Of a stretch of DNA of 37,320 nt, positions 1-8,305 are shown piece by piece (positions within the stretch are counted from its first letter, which is position 1; every line of letters starts with the position of its first letter). Origin of the DNA: Nitrospinota bacterium (GTDB taxonomy: Bacteria; UBA8248); assembly GCA_026706735.1 (NCBI GenBank), contig JAPOYD010000140.1:1-37320 (forward strand), written 5' to 3'. The position numbers and the translations under genes are program-made. The notes under the pieces are model-generated. The model saw only the letters and a list, made by a program, of their open reading frames with translations. It ran no database searches and was not told the DNA's origin.

Positions 1-3000
1 ACAACCCCGATGGCGGATTCGTGGAGTATTACTTCGACAACCCGGACGACCCGACCGACGACTTCAACACCCTCAAGGTGAGCTTCGTGCACCAGCACGT
101 CTTTCAGGCCAGGAGGCCGGATGGGACCACGTTCGAATACCCGCTCATCTTCGGCGCGGGTATCTACGGAGAAGGAGGGGGCGTGCTGGCGCAAGGCTGC
201 CCGCTCCCGGCGGGCGTCGCACCGAATCCTCTCGCCACTCCGAGCATCACGGCGGAGCAAGTCGAGGCGGGCACAGCCGACATCAGCGATTTCACTCTGA
301 CCGCGAAGCGATATATGGAGAGCGTCCAGAGAGGGCCGGAACTGGCGCACAACGCTTGCGTCGTCAGGCAGGAGGGACCCTGGAAATCCGGCTCCACCTA
401 TCTCACGACCATTTCCACTGATGGAAGGGTGTTCTTTCACGCGGCCAGGGCGGCTTTGGGCGGCAGGCCGCTCAAGCCCGCCGTTTGGGGGGCGATTGCC
501 GCAGCGACGGGCGCTGCCGCATTGCGCACGACAGGAAACTTCGGCAACCCGAACGGCGGCGCCTTGCCGACGCAGATCGGCGGCGGCTACGCCGTCGGCT
601 TCCAGCGTGCGGGCGCCAGGCCGCTCATACTCGTCGCAGGCCTCGATATCGGGGAAGCACACCTCGACACGGAGACCATCGACCCAGGCGACCCGACAGT
701 ACGGGCCGACCAGGTGGTGGACCGTGAAACGCTCAAGACCTTCGTGAAAGAGGCGAGGGATTACGTCCTGACCACGTTCCGCTCGGAAGGCCGCGCCGCT
801 TTCTCGCAGGTGAAGAGCGTCTTGAGGGATCCGAACGGACCCTGGAGGCACGGCCCCGTTTATCTCTTCATCATGGAGCCCACCGGCTACACGATTTTCC
901 ACGGCGCGTTCCCGGATAAATTCGAATTCCGCAGACCCACGGATACCCTGAGAGACCAGGTGACCAATCGGCTCATCCTGCCGCAGATCATCCGCACAGC
1001 GACTACCAGCGAAGACGGCGGATTCGTCCAGTATTATTTCGACAACCCCGATGATCCGAACGACGATTTCAACACGCTCAAGGTGACCTATGCGGTCCAG
1101 CACGTCTTTGAGACACAGTTAGCGGACGGGAGCACTTTCCGATACCCGCTCATCTTCGGCGCCGGCATCTACGGCGACCCGAGCACGGTGGCGGAGGACG
1201 TCTGCCCGCGGCCGGCGGGTCTTGCCGATAACCCACTCGCCGCACCTGGCGCAACCGCGGCTCAGGCGGCGGCGGGCGGCGACAATCTTCGCACCTTCGC
1301 GCTGGCGGGAAGGGACTATTTCAACAGCATCACGACGCCGCAGGAGTTGGCCTACGCCGGGTGCCTCGTCAGGAACGAGGGACCTTGGAAATCCGGCGCC
1401 ACCTACATCTCCGCCCTGACGCTCGACGGCAGGGTGCTCCTGAACGGGCAAGATATGTCGACCGGAGGCAGGCCGCTCCAGGACGCGGTTTATGGGGGCA
1501 TTCTCGGCGCGCTGGGGATCGATCTCAGGGATCCGAGCACCATACCTGCCCAACTGGGCCAGGTGTTCGCAAATCGCGCTTTCCCGAACGCGGACGGCGG
1601 CGCTTTGCCGGGAGGCGGCTACGCCGTGGGGTACTTCGGCACCAATATCCCCTACATCCTGCTCGCAGGCGTGGACCTTCAGGAAGCCCACTTCAAGGAG
1701 GATACCGTCGACCCCGGCGACCCGGACGTTAGCGCCGATGAGGTGGTGGACCGCGCAACGCTCAAACGATTCGTGGACGGGGCGATTGACTACCTGCTGG
1801 AGCTCTACCGGACGAAACCCGCCGAAGCCATCGGAATCGCGAGAAGCGTTCTGAGACGGCCGCCCTGGAGAAGCGGCCCCACCTATCTCTTCGTGATGGA
1901 AGAGAGCGGCTACACGCTCCTGCACGCCGGGTTCCCGGACAGGTTCGAGTTCCAGACGCCGACGCAAACCTTGCGAGACGAGGTGACCGGCGATCTCATT
2001 TTGCCGCAGATTATCGAGGCGGCGAAAGGGGGAGGCGACGAAGGCGCCTTCGTGCAGTATTACTTCGACAATCCGGACGACCCGGACGACGATTTCAACA
2101 CACGCAAGGTGACCTACGCACGCCTGTTGACGTTCTCCGTTCCGGGAGCCCCGCCTGTCTCCTACATCATCGGCGCGGGCATCTACGGGGATGAGGGCGT
2201 GGTGTCGGAGGAGAGCGTGGCGGCGGCGAGGGGCTGGCTGGCGCGTTTCGGCCGCGCGGTGGGAAGCCAGGCGGTGGAGATGATCTCAAGCCGCCTGAAC
2301 GCACCCGCGCCGGGCGGGGCGAAGATGACGCTCGGCGGCCAGACCGTGAAACTCGATGCGGACCCGGAGCGCTATCTGTCGAAAGAAGACGTGGGCTTCG
2401 CCTCGCGCGCGCATCATGGAATCGATCCGCTCAGCCTCTCGCGCGCGAGAACCGCGAACCGGCTCACCAATGGGGAGGAGGATTCCACAAGCTCCTACCG
2501 TGAGATGACGATGACCCAGCTTCTCTCGGGCGCTTCGTTCCACCTGGCCTCGACCAAGGAAGCCGCGGAGGCGGCGGGCAGCAGGTGGTCCATCTGGGGC
2601 CGCGGCGCGCAGAGTTCGTTCGAGGGCGGCGGAGAGGCCGCCATCGAGGGCGACGTAACGACGGCCATGCTGGGCGTGGACTACGAGAAGGGCAAGCTGC
2701 TCGCGGGCGTTGCGCTCTCGCGCGCAAGCGGCGATGGGGGCTTCCAGAACGAGGGGCGCAGCGAGCTGGAAGCGACCCTCACGAGCGTGCATCCCTATCT
2801 TCGCTACGAGGCGAGCGAGCGGCTCTCGTTGTGGGGTATCCTGGGTATGGGCCAGGGCGAGATGACGCTCGACGAGACTGATAGCGAGAGCGGGCAAAAG
2901 TACGAGACCGACATCGATATGCGCATGGGCGCGTTCGGCGTTCGCGGAGAACTCACGAAGGTGAGCGGATTCGACCTGGCGGTCAAATCAGACGTCCTCC

Positions 3001-3671
3001 TGACGCAGATGGACTCGGACGCGAAGGACGGGCTAGAGGCCATCTCGGCGGAGTCGAGCCGCCTCCGCGTGTTGCTCGAGGCCTCGCGCAAGGTCGCCAT
3101 GGAGGGCGGCGGGACGTTCCGGCCTTCCGTCGAGGCGGGCCTGCGCCACGACGGCGGCGACGTGGATGAAGGCCTGGGCGTCGAAGTGGGCGGCAGCTTG
3201 CGCTTCACGAACCCGGGAATGGGTCTGACGTTCGAGGTGAAAGCGCGCGGGCTCATCACGCACGAGGAAAAAGACGTGAGCGACTGGGGAATCGGCGGCA
3301 TGATCCGCATTGCCCCGGGCAAGGCGGGCCGCGGCCTCGCGCTCATCGTGGCGCCCTCTGTGGGCGAGACGGCGAGCGGCGCCACGCGCCTGTGGGGCAT
3401 CAAGGACGCCTCGCGTCTGGCGAAAGAGGAAACCGAGGACCTGGACCCCCGCGTGCGCGCGGAAGTGGGCTACGGACTGGACGCCTGGGGCGGTCTGCTG
3501 ACTCCCTACGCGGGTCTTTCGGTGTCGGATAGCGGGAACGGAACCTACCGCCTGGGAAGCCGCTTCAAGATGGGCGAACGCCTGAGCATGAGCCTGGAAG
3601 GCGACGTGCGCGAGCGCGTGAACGCCGATCCCGTGCACGGCGTGGCGCTTCGCGGCTCCCTGCGCTGGTAG
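1..3671 (+). CDS. Autotransporter with tandem Cache-like passenger modules (5' end outside window)
   Basis: The reading frame is open from the window edge, and the GTG at 21 lies inside a repeat, so the true start is upstream. Numbering residues from that GTG, the motif YYFDNPDDP appears near residues 3, 338 and 680, each followed by KV(T/S)Y or F and then GAGIYG. This is the signature of the distal half of a small Cache domain. Each is preceded (except at the window edge) by a GPW-R-GP-YLF-ME--GYT segment like the proximal Cache half. Between them lies a second, related type (GPWKSG-TY, then GGGYAVG and AG-D--EAH) near 120-220 and 452-560. Residues about 734-757 (WLARFGR-VGSQ) form the helical linker typical before a type V beta-barrel. 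Residues about 853-1216 are rich in alternating beta strands and end in a terminal Trp, as autotransporter barrels do. Likely surface-displayed ligand-binding protein; the ligand is unknown. The passenger function is inference, the barrel call is firm. Confidence 0.85.
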   Translation, partial: NPDGGFVEYYFDNPDDPTDDFNTLKVSFVHQHVFQARRPDGTTFEYPLIFGAGIYGEGGGVLAQGCPLPAGVAPNPLATPSITAEQVEAGTADISDFTLTAKRYMESVQRGPELAHNACVVRQEGPWKSGSTYLTTISTDGRVFFHAARAALGGRPLKPAVWGAIAAATGAAALRTTGNFGNPNGGALPTQIGGGYAVGFQRAGARPLILVAGLDIGEAHLDTETIDPGDPTVRADQVVDRETLKTFVKEARDYVLTTFRSEGRAAFSQVKSVLRDPNGPWRHGPVYLFIMEPTGYTIFHGAFPDKFEFRRPTDTLRDQVTNRLILPQIIRTATTSEDGGFVQYYFDNPDDPNDDFNTLKVTYAVQHVFETQLADGSTFRYPLIFGAGIYGDPSTVAEDVCPRPAGLADNPLAAPGATAAQAAAGGDNLRTFALAGRDYFNSITTPQELAYAGCLVRNEGPWKSGATYISALTLDGRVLLNGQDMSTGGRPLQDAVYGGILGALGIDLRDPSTIPAQLGQVFANRAFPNADGGALPGGGYAVGYFGTNIPYILLAGVDLQEAHFKEDTVDPGDPDVSADEVVDRATLKRFVDGAIDYLLELYRTKPAEAIGIARSVLRRPPWRSGPTYLFVMEESGYTLLHAGFPDRFEFQTPTQTLRDEVTGDLILPQIIEAAKGGGDEGAFVQYYFDNPDDPDDDFNTRKVTYARLLTFSVPGAPPVSYIIGAGIYGDEGVVSEESVAAARGWLARFGRAVGSQAVEMISSRLNAPAPGGAKMTLGGQTVKLDADPERYLSKEDVGFASRAHHGIDPLSLSRARTANRLTNGEEDSTSSYREMTMTQLLSGASFHLASTKEAAEAAGSRWSIWGRGAQSSFEGGGEAAIEGDVTTAMLGVDYEKGKLLAGVALSRASGDGGFQNEGRSELEATLTSVHPYLRYEASERLSLWGILGMGQGEMTLDETDSESGQKYETDIDMRMGAFGVRGELTKVSGFDLAVKSDVLLTQMDSDAKDGLEAISAESSRLRVLLEASRKVAMEGGGTFRPSVEAGLRHDGGDVDEGLGVEVGGSLRFTNPGMGLTFEVKARGLITHEEKDVSDWGIGGMIRIAPGKAGRGLALIVAPSVGETASGATRLWGIKDASRLAKEETEDLDPRVRAEVGYGLDAWGGLLTPYAGLSVSDSGNGTYRLGSRFKMGERLSMSLEGDVRERVNADPVHGVALRGSLRW

Positions 3672-3688
3672 GCTAGAAGGAAAATTCC

Positions 3689-3718
3689 GTAGGGGCCGTT
3701 CTTCTGAACGGCCCCTAC
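3689..3718. repeat. GTAGGGGC-type perfect hairpin
   Basis: A 13-bp perfect inverted repeat (GTAGGGGCCGTTC, loop TTCT, then its complement) begins 17 nt after the autotransporter stop. It belongs to the same look-alike family as the palindromes at 4096-4123 and 5079-5098. It could also assist termination, but no T-run follows. Confidence 0.75.
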
Positions 3719-3740
3719 GCAGCAAGACAACAAACATTTG

Positions 3741-3780
3741 CAGGGGCGGCCTCCCACGGGGGTCGCCCCTGTTTCCTCTT
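3741..3780 (+). terminator. Probable Rho-independent terminator after the autotransporter
   Basis: A GC-rich stem of 14 pairs, two of them G-T, joins 3741-3754 to 3758-3771 with a three-base loop. It is followed by a pyrimidine tail GTTTCCTCTT. It lies about 70 nt downstream of the stop codon. The tail is only moderately T-rich, so efficiency is uncertain. Confidence 0.5.
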
Positions 3781-3788
3781 GGAGGGAT

Positions 3789-3950
3789 CACTCCCCCCTT
3801 GAGGGGGAGTCAGTGAGCTGAGGGCGTAAGCCCGAAAGCGAACTGGTGGGGGGTATTATTCGGAATGGCGCAAAACGAGATTCACCCCCCACCGAATCGG
3901 CCTTCGTCCAAAGGACTCGGCCTCTTCGACTCCCCCTCAAGGGGGGAGTG
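3789..3950. repeat. 23-bp inverted repeat element with nested palindrome
   Basis: Positions 3789-3811 and 3928-3950 are perfect reverse complements (CACTCCCCCCTTGAGG at the left outer edge). Inside, GGTGGGGGGT near 3843 pairs with ACCCCCCACC near 3886. The element is non-coding and resembles the C/G-run inverted repeat at 9849-9962. At 3974-3992, GACTTCTTCAACAGCCCC looks like a degraded copy of the GGGGTTGTTGAAAA terminal motif seen at 5137-5420. The stretch 3672-4188 holds only such repeats; no gene is apparent in it. Confidence 0.75.
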
Positions 3951-4095
3951 AAATTCGGTGCGCTCCTTCTGTGGACTTCTTCAACAGCCCCCCGTCAATC
4001 GTGTTTGATCCGCGGCGACACCCCTCTCATCCCGAGTAGGCGCGCCCGCGCGCCATATCGAGGGACGCGCGCCGCGAGAGACTGCCATTGGTTTT

Positions 4096-4123
4096 GTAGG
4101 GGCGGTTCGCGAACCGCCCCTAC
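4096..4123. repeat. 28-nt perfect palindrome, GTAGGGGC family
   Basis: GTAGGGGCGGTTCG is followed directly by its reverse complement. It lies 65 bp past the end of the SUMF1-fold gene on the minus strand, so it may form a terminator-like hairpin in that transcript. Similar palindromes lie at 3689-3718 and 5079-5098. Confidence 0.75.
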
Positions 4124-4188
4124 GGGATGATGGCAACCAACAAGTAAGGACAGACACGGAGACCTACCCCTGCCATTACGAACGCTCC

Positions 4189-5025
4189 TCATCCCCCGCT
4201 TCCAGATTTTTCCACCACACCCACCACCGCCGGTCTCGCGCAGCGAAAGCCCACCCCGTGGTTTGACTCATAGGGCGCGTAGCCTGTGCGAAAAGCCGAG
4301 CGCATCAAAAAGCGGCTGTTGAACCACGAGCCCCCGCGCAGCACTTTCAGGCTGCCCGCGCCGGGGCCTTTCGGGTTTTTCTCCGGCATGTGCGCGTAGA
4401 AATTCCCCCGGTACCAGTCCGCCACCCATTCCATCGCGTTTCCCGCCATGTCCATCGCGCCGTAGGGGCTCGCACCCAGCGGCCTGCTCCCCACGCTCCA
4501 AGTGGCGAACCCCTTGCGGCAGGAGGGGATCACGCCGCCCATGACGGCCCGCGCGCACGTCGCGCGCTCATCCCCCCACGGGTAGATGCGCCCGTCCGCC
4601 CCGCGCGCCGCCTTCTCCCACTCCGCCTCAGTGGGCAGGCGCCGATTCACGCGCGCGCAATAATCGCGCGCCTGAAACCAGGTGACGCCCACGACGGGTT
4701 GGTCGGGCTCCTCGAACGAGCCCGCGTAGCGATCGACCGGCGTGAAGAACTTGCGGAAGCGCCGGTTGGTTACCTCGTATTTGTCGATGTAGAAGGCTTT
4801 GAGGAAAATACGGCGTCGCGGCGTTTCGTTGTCACCGAAGATGTAGCCGCCCGGCGCGGAACCCATCACGAACTCGCCCGCGGGAACGAGGAGCAAAGGT
4901 GCGCCGTCGAGTCCGGTGATTCGCCTGGGAAGCTCCGCACCTTGCGCTTCGCCCGCTGACGCCGCCGTCAGTGCGAGCGCGAGGAGAGAGGTGAGCAGAA
5001 CGCGTTTTTTGAGATCTCGAATCAT
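4189..5025 (-). CDS. Exported SUMF1/FGE-fold protein without the catalytic cysteine pair
   Basis: A 278-residue protein starting with a basic stretch and a hydrophobic segment (residues 8-27) that reads as a Sec signal peptide. The body carries the hallmarks of the formylglycine-generating-enzyme-sulfatase fold: LLVPAGEFVMGS, YIDKYEVTNRRFRKF, PVVGVTWFQARDYC, RLPTEAEWEKAARG, YPWGDE, GNAMEWVADWY and LRGGSWFNS, ending GVGFRCAR. True formylglycine-generating enzymes carry a Cys pair just after GGS; here the segment reads GGSWFNSRF, so sulfatase activation is unlikely. Family members without the pair include substrate-binding or structural proteins and enzymes such as PvdO-like proteins. The gene is isolated, convergent with the autotransporter and divergent from the ABC transporter. 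Role not assigned. Confidence 0.85.
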   Translation of the reverse strand: MIRDLKKRVLLTSLLALALTAASAGEAQGAELPRRITGLDGAPLLLVPAGEFVMGSAPGGYIFGDNETPRRRIFLKAFYIDKYEVTNRRFRKFFTPVDRYAGSFEEPDQPVVGVTWFQARDYCARVNRRLPTEAEWEKAARGADGRIYPWGDERATCARAVMGGVIPSCRKGFATWSVGSRPLGASPYGAMDMAGNAMEWVADWYRGNFYAHMPEKNPKGPGAGSLKVLRGGSWFNSRFLMRSAFRTGYAPYESNHGVGFRCARPAVVGVVEKSGSGG

Positions 5026-5078
5026 CTGGAACGCTCACAAGGCGAAATGTTCTCCATCTGTCCGATTATAACCTGTAG

Positions 5079-5098
5079 GGGACGCATATATGCGTCCC
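5079..5098. repeat. 20-nt perfect palindrome
   Basis: GGGACGCATA is followed by its exact reverse complement, preceded by GTAG. It lies upstream of the minus-strand SUMF1-fold gene start (5025) and belongs to the same family as 3689-3718 and 4096-4123. Confidence 0.7.
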
Positions 5099-5136
5099 TT
5101 TGCCGGGTCCGACAAAAAAGGCTGGGCCGCATGTAT

Positions 5137-5420
5137 GGGGTTGTTGAAAAAACCCTTGCGGGAGACTTTGCGATTATTGTAGCGCGACCTGTCGCTACGG
5201 TAAGCGGTGCTTTCTTCTTGGAGCCGATAACGAATTTGGTTTTCGTTCGTCATTCCGGCGAAAGCCGGAATCCATTTGCGGGTGCGGGTGAATGAAAGAC
5301 GGCGTTTCATTCCCCGCTGATGCGCGGGAATCCTGACGAAAGGCAAAAGGCATAAAATGGATTCCGGCTTTCGCCGGAATGACGGTGAACACTCTCGATG
5401 GGGGCCTTTTCAACAACCCC
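5137..5420. mobile_element. MITE-like non-coding element with terminal inverted repeats
   Basis: The ends GGGGTTGTTGAAAA (5137-5150) and its complement (5407-5420) are perfect 14-bp terminal inverted repeats about 284 bp apart. The same terminal motif recurs at 9785 and 10023 in inverted orientation, and once, degraded, near 3974. No transposase is encoded. A nested 30-bp inverted repeat occupies 5248-5384. Mobility is inferred from the repeated ends; no target-site duplication was found. Confidence 0.5.
5248..5384. repeat. 30-bp inverted repeat of the ATTCCGGC-type
   Basis: Positions 5248-5277 and 5355-5384 are perfect reverse complements. Each arm contains its own hairpin, CATTCCGGCGAAAGCCGGAAT. 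A third imperfect hairpin (ATTCCCCGCTGATGCGCGGGAAT) sits between them near 5310-5332. Such ATTCCnnnnGGAAT repeats are widespread dispersed palindromes in bacterial genomes. Confidence 0.8.
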
Positions 5421-5463
5421 GCATACGACCCCTGCCAAGGCTTCTCACCCCGCCACTTTCTTG

Positions 5464-5492
5464 TTGCAATTCCCCGCCCCGCCTTCTAGGAT
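5464..5492 (+). promoter_or_regulatory. Possible sigma-70 promoter for the ABC transporter operon
   Basis: TTGCAA (5464-5469) and TAGGAT (5487-5492) are separated by 17 bp and lie 64 bp upstream of the GTG start at 5556. Each box matches consensus at 4 of 6 positions. Confidence 0.35.
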
Positions 5493-5555
5493 ATTTCCCG
5501 CTGGAGCGCACCCGCGCCATAGACTCGTCACCCTTCAAAATACGAGGATAGAAGA

Positions 5556-7253
5556 GTGAAAACCGCACTGACTCTCATCGCCACCCTATGTATTTTCCTC
5601 ATCGCGCAGGCGGCCCATGCCGCGCGCGGGGCCGACGGGCATCTGCGCATCATCTACTGGCAGGCGCCCTCCACCATGAACCCATACCTCTCGGGCGGCA
5701 CCAAGGAGATAGAGGCCGCATCGCTGGTCCTGGAGCCCCTCGCGCGCTACGACCAGAACGGGAACATGAAGCCCTGGCTCGCGGAGCGTGTTCCCACGCT
5801 GGAAAACGGCGGCGTGTCGAAGGATTTGCGCGCCATCACCTGGAAGCTCAAGGGCGGCCTCAAGTGGGCCGACGGAACGCCGCTGACGGCCAAGGACGTG
5901 GTCTTCACATGGAAATACTGCACGCATCCCCAGGGGGGGTGCTCCCAGAGCGAGAAATACAACGACGTCAAGAGCGTGGAAGCCCTGGACGCGCGAACGG
6001 TGCGCGTGACCTTCGGCGTCGCGAAACCCTTTCCCTACGGGCCGTTCGTCGGCGCGCAGGCCCCTATCATCCAGGCGGCGCAGTTCGCCGACTGCCTGGG
6101 CGCCAAGGCGCCGCGCTGCACCGACGCCAACTTCAAGCCCGTGGGCACGGGGCCCTTCTCCGTGGCCGCGTTTCGCCCGAACGACGTCATCTCCTTCGTC
6201 GCCAACAGCAACTACCGCGACCCGGCCAAGCCGGCCTTCGCGCGGGTGACCTTCAAGGGAGGGGGCGACGCGGCGGCGGCGGCCCGGGCGGTGCTGGAGA
6301 CCGGCGAGTTCGACTACGCCTGGAACCTGCAGCTCGCCCCCGACGTGCTGGCGAACATGAAAAAGGCGGGCAAGGGGGTGGTCATCTCCTCGTTCGGCAC
6401 GCTCGTCGAGCGCATCGTCGTGAACCTGACGAACCCCGCTCCCGGACTCGGCAAGGAGCGCTCCACCGCCAGGCACCCGCACCCGTTCCTCTCGGACCCG
6501 AGCGTGCGCAAGGCGCTCTCGATGGCGATCGACAGAAAGCTGCTCGTCGAGATCGGCTACGGCCCCGCCGGGCGGCCGACGTGCAACATCCTCCCCGCCC
6601 CCGCCATCTACAAGTCCACGGCCAACGACGGCTGCCTGAAACAAGACATCCCCGGCGCGAACAAGCTGCTTGATGAGGCGGGCTGGAAGCGCGGGCCGGG
6701 CGGCGTGCGCGCCAGGAACGGCGTGAAACTCTCGATTCTCTACCAGACTTCCACCAACGCCGTGCGCCAGGATTTCCAAGCGCTGATAAAACAATGGTGG
6801 TCCAAGATCGGAGTGGAGACGGAACTTCGCAACATCAGCGCCTCGGTGTTCTTCGGCGGCGACCCGGCGAGCGGCGACACGTTCCAGAAATTCCAGGCCG
6901 ACGTGCAGATGTACGCCAACAACTTCGACGGCACGGATCCCGAATCCTACATGGCGAACTGGGCGTGCAAGGAAGCGCCACGTCCCGAAACGCAGTGGCA
7001 GGGCAACAACGTGCCTCGCTACTGCGACCCCGCCTACGACGCGCTCATCGCCAAGATGGCGCGCGCTGGCGCCCTCAAAGAGCGGGCCCGCCTCGCCAAG
7101 GCCATGAACGACATGATAGTGCAGGCCTACGTGATCATCCCGCTCGTCGACCGGGGACGCGTATCGGCCCACGCCAAAACGCTGGGCGGCGTGGTTCTGA
7201 ACACCTGGGATTCCGAGCTTTGGAACATCGCCGACTGGCGCCGCGTCAAATAG
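5556..7253 (+). CDS. ABC transporter periplasmic binding protein, family 5 (peptide type)
   Basis: A 565-residue protein with a clear signal peptide (hydrophobic core at 5-17, likely cleavage after AAHA near residue 22). Family features include WQAPSTMNPYL near the mature N-terminus, the SBP_bac_5 stretch GLKWADGTPLTAKDVVFTWKY at about 105-125, VGTGPF, and HPFLSDPSVRKALSMAIDRK around 310-330. Such proteins bind oligopeptides, nickel complexes or other small solutes in the periplasm and deliver them to a DppBC-type permease pair. GAGGA seven bases before the GTG start supports this start. It is first of three genes followed by two permeases; the ligand cannot be told from sequence. Confidence 0.92.
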   Translation: MKTALTLIATLCIFLIAQAAHAARGADGHLRIIYWQAPSTMNPYLSGGTKEIEAASLVLEPLARYDQNGNMKPWLAERVPTLENGGVSKDLRAITWKLKGGLKWADGTPLTAKDVVFTWKYCTHPQGGCSQSEKYNDVKSVEALDARTVRVTFGVAKPFPYGPFVGAQAPIIQAAQFADCLGAKAPRCTDANFKPVGTGPFSVAAFRPNDVISFVANSNYRDPAKPAFARVTFKGGGDAAAAARAVLETGEFDYAWNLQLAPDVLANMKKAGKGVVISSFGTLVERIVVNLTNPAPGLGKERSTARHPHPFLSDPSVRKALSMAIDRKLLVEIGYGPAGRPTCNILPAPAIYKSTANDGCLKQDIPGANKLLDEAGWKRGPGGVRARNGVKLSILYQTSTNAVRQDFQALIKQWWSKIGVETELRNISASVFFGGDPASGDTFQKFQADVQMYANNFDGTDPESYMANWACKEAPRPETQWQGNNVPRYCDPAYDALIAKMARAGALKERARLAKAMNDMIVQAYVIIPLVDRGRVSAHAKTLGGVVLNTWDSELWNIADWRRVK

Positions 7254-7291
7254 GCCCGCGCGCCGCTTAGGACTATCGAGGCATACGGGCG

Positions 7292-8305
7292 ATGGGAACA
7301 TACACGCTCAGGCGGCTGCTGTTCGCCGTTCCCACGCTGCTCTTCATCAGCCTCGTCATATTCCTGCTCTTGGACCTCGCCCCCAGCGACCCCACGGCGA
7401 ACCTGCCCCTCACGATTCCGCCCGAGGTGCGCCAGAAAATCCGCGAATCCCTAGGGTTGGGCCAGCCCATCCACATCCGCTATCTGCTGTGGTGCAAGCA
7501 GTTTTTCATCAACGAGCCGCTGAACGTGGTCGAAGCCCTGCTGGGTTTCTCGGGCGATTCCGAGCGGCTCCGCGTGCTGAGCTGGCAGACGCGCTCCCCG
7601 GTCGTCGACCTCATCGTGGAACGCCTGCCACAGACCCTGTGGGTCGTGGGACTCTCCTACGTCATCGGCGTTCTCATCGCGATACCCATCGGCATCTTCT
7701 CCGCCTACCGGCAATACAGCTGGTTCGACCAGATAGGCACCTTCGTCTCCACCGTGGGATTTTCGGTGCCGACGTTTTTCACCGGCGTACTGCTGATCGT
7801 GGTGTTCTCGGTAGGGCTCGGCTGGTTTCCCTCCATCTACGACACCACGCACCGCGTGACGGACTGGAGCAGCTTTCTCGTTCAGGCGCGGCAGATGGCC
7901 ATGCCCGTCTTCGTGCTCGCTCTCTACAACGCGGCCCAGATCGCCCGCTTCATGCGCGCCTCCATGCTCGAAAACCTGGGCCAGGACTACGTGCGCACCG
8001 CCCGGGGCAAGGGCTTTCACGAACGAAGGATCCTCTTCGTCCACGTGCTGCGCAACTCGATGATCCCCGTCGTCACCATCATCGCGCTCGGCGTGCCGCA
8101 GGTGTTCGGAGGGGCGATCATCACCGAACAGATTTTCAAGGTGAACGGGCTGGGGCAGCTGCTCATCGTCGCCATCCAGGGGGGAGACCTGCCGACCGTA
8201 CAGACGCTGACCTTCATCTTCGCGGGGCTGATCGTGGCGTTCAACCTCGTCGCCGACATCCTCTACGGGGTTCTGGACCCCACCATCCGCTATGACCAGC
8301 GCTAG
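7292..8305 (+). CDS. ABC transporter permease, DppB/OppB type
   Basis: A 337-residue inner-membrane protein beginning TLRRLLFAVPTLLFISLVIFLLL, the typical first helix of DppB-like subunits, followed by a large extracytoplasmic loop and about five further helices. The cytoplasmic coupling (EAA-like) loop is visible as YVRTARGKGFHERRILFVHVLRNS, and the C-terminus ends in a final helix and GVLDPTIRYDQR. It forms the channel with the next gene product. It overlaps that gene by 14 bp, which implies translational coupling. Confidence 0.92.
   Translation: MGTYTLRRLLFAVPTLLFISLVIFLLLDLAPSDPTANLPLTIPPEVRQKIRESLGLGQPIHIRYLLWCKQFFINEPLNVVEALLGFSGDSERLRVLSWQTRSPVVDLIVERLPQTLWVVGLSYVIGVLIAIPIGIFSAYRQYSWFDQIGTFVSTVGFSVPTFFTGVLLIVVFSVGLGWFPSIYDTTHRVTDWSSFLVQARQMAMPVFVLALYNAAQIARFMRASMLENLGQDYVRTARGKGFHERRILFVHVLRNSMIPVVTIIALGVPQVFGGAIITEQIFKVNGLGQLLIVAIQGGDLPTVQTLTFIFAGLIVAFNLVADILYGVLDPTIRYDQR

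Noticed and set aside
21..23. GTG at 21 as the true start of the autotransporter
   Set aside because: It lies within the repeat motif and the frame continues upstream with GGF as in the other copies; the gene is cut by the window edge.
4189..5025. Formylglycine-generating sulfatase activator
   Set aside because: The catalytic cysteine pair after GGS is missing and no sulfatase gene is nearby.
3789..5420. CRISPR-like repeats in the intergenic stretches
   Set aside because: Repeats are inverted pairs with unequal spacing, not regularly spaced direct repeats, and no cas genes are present.
5586..7301. A 571-residue frame on the minus strand opposite the ABC binding protein
   Set aside because: It is a GC-rich codon shadow of the clear family 5 binding protein, with His/Val/Arg-rich composition and no recognisable domain.
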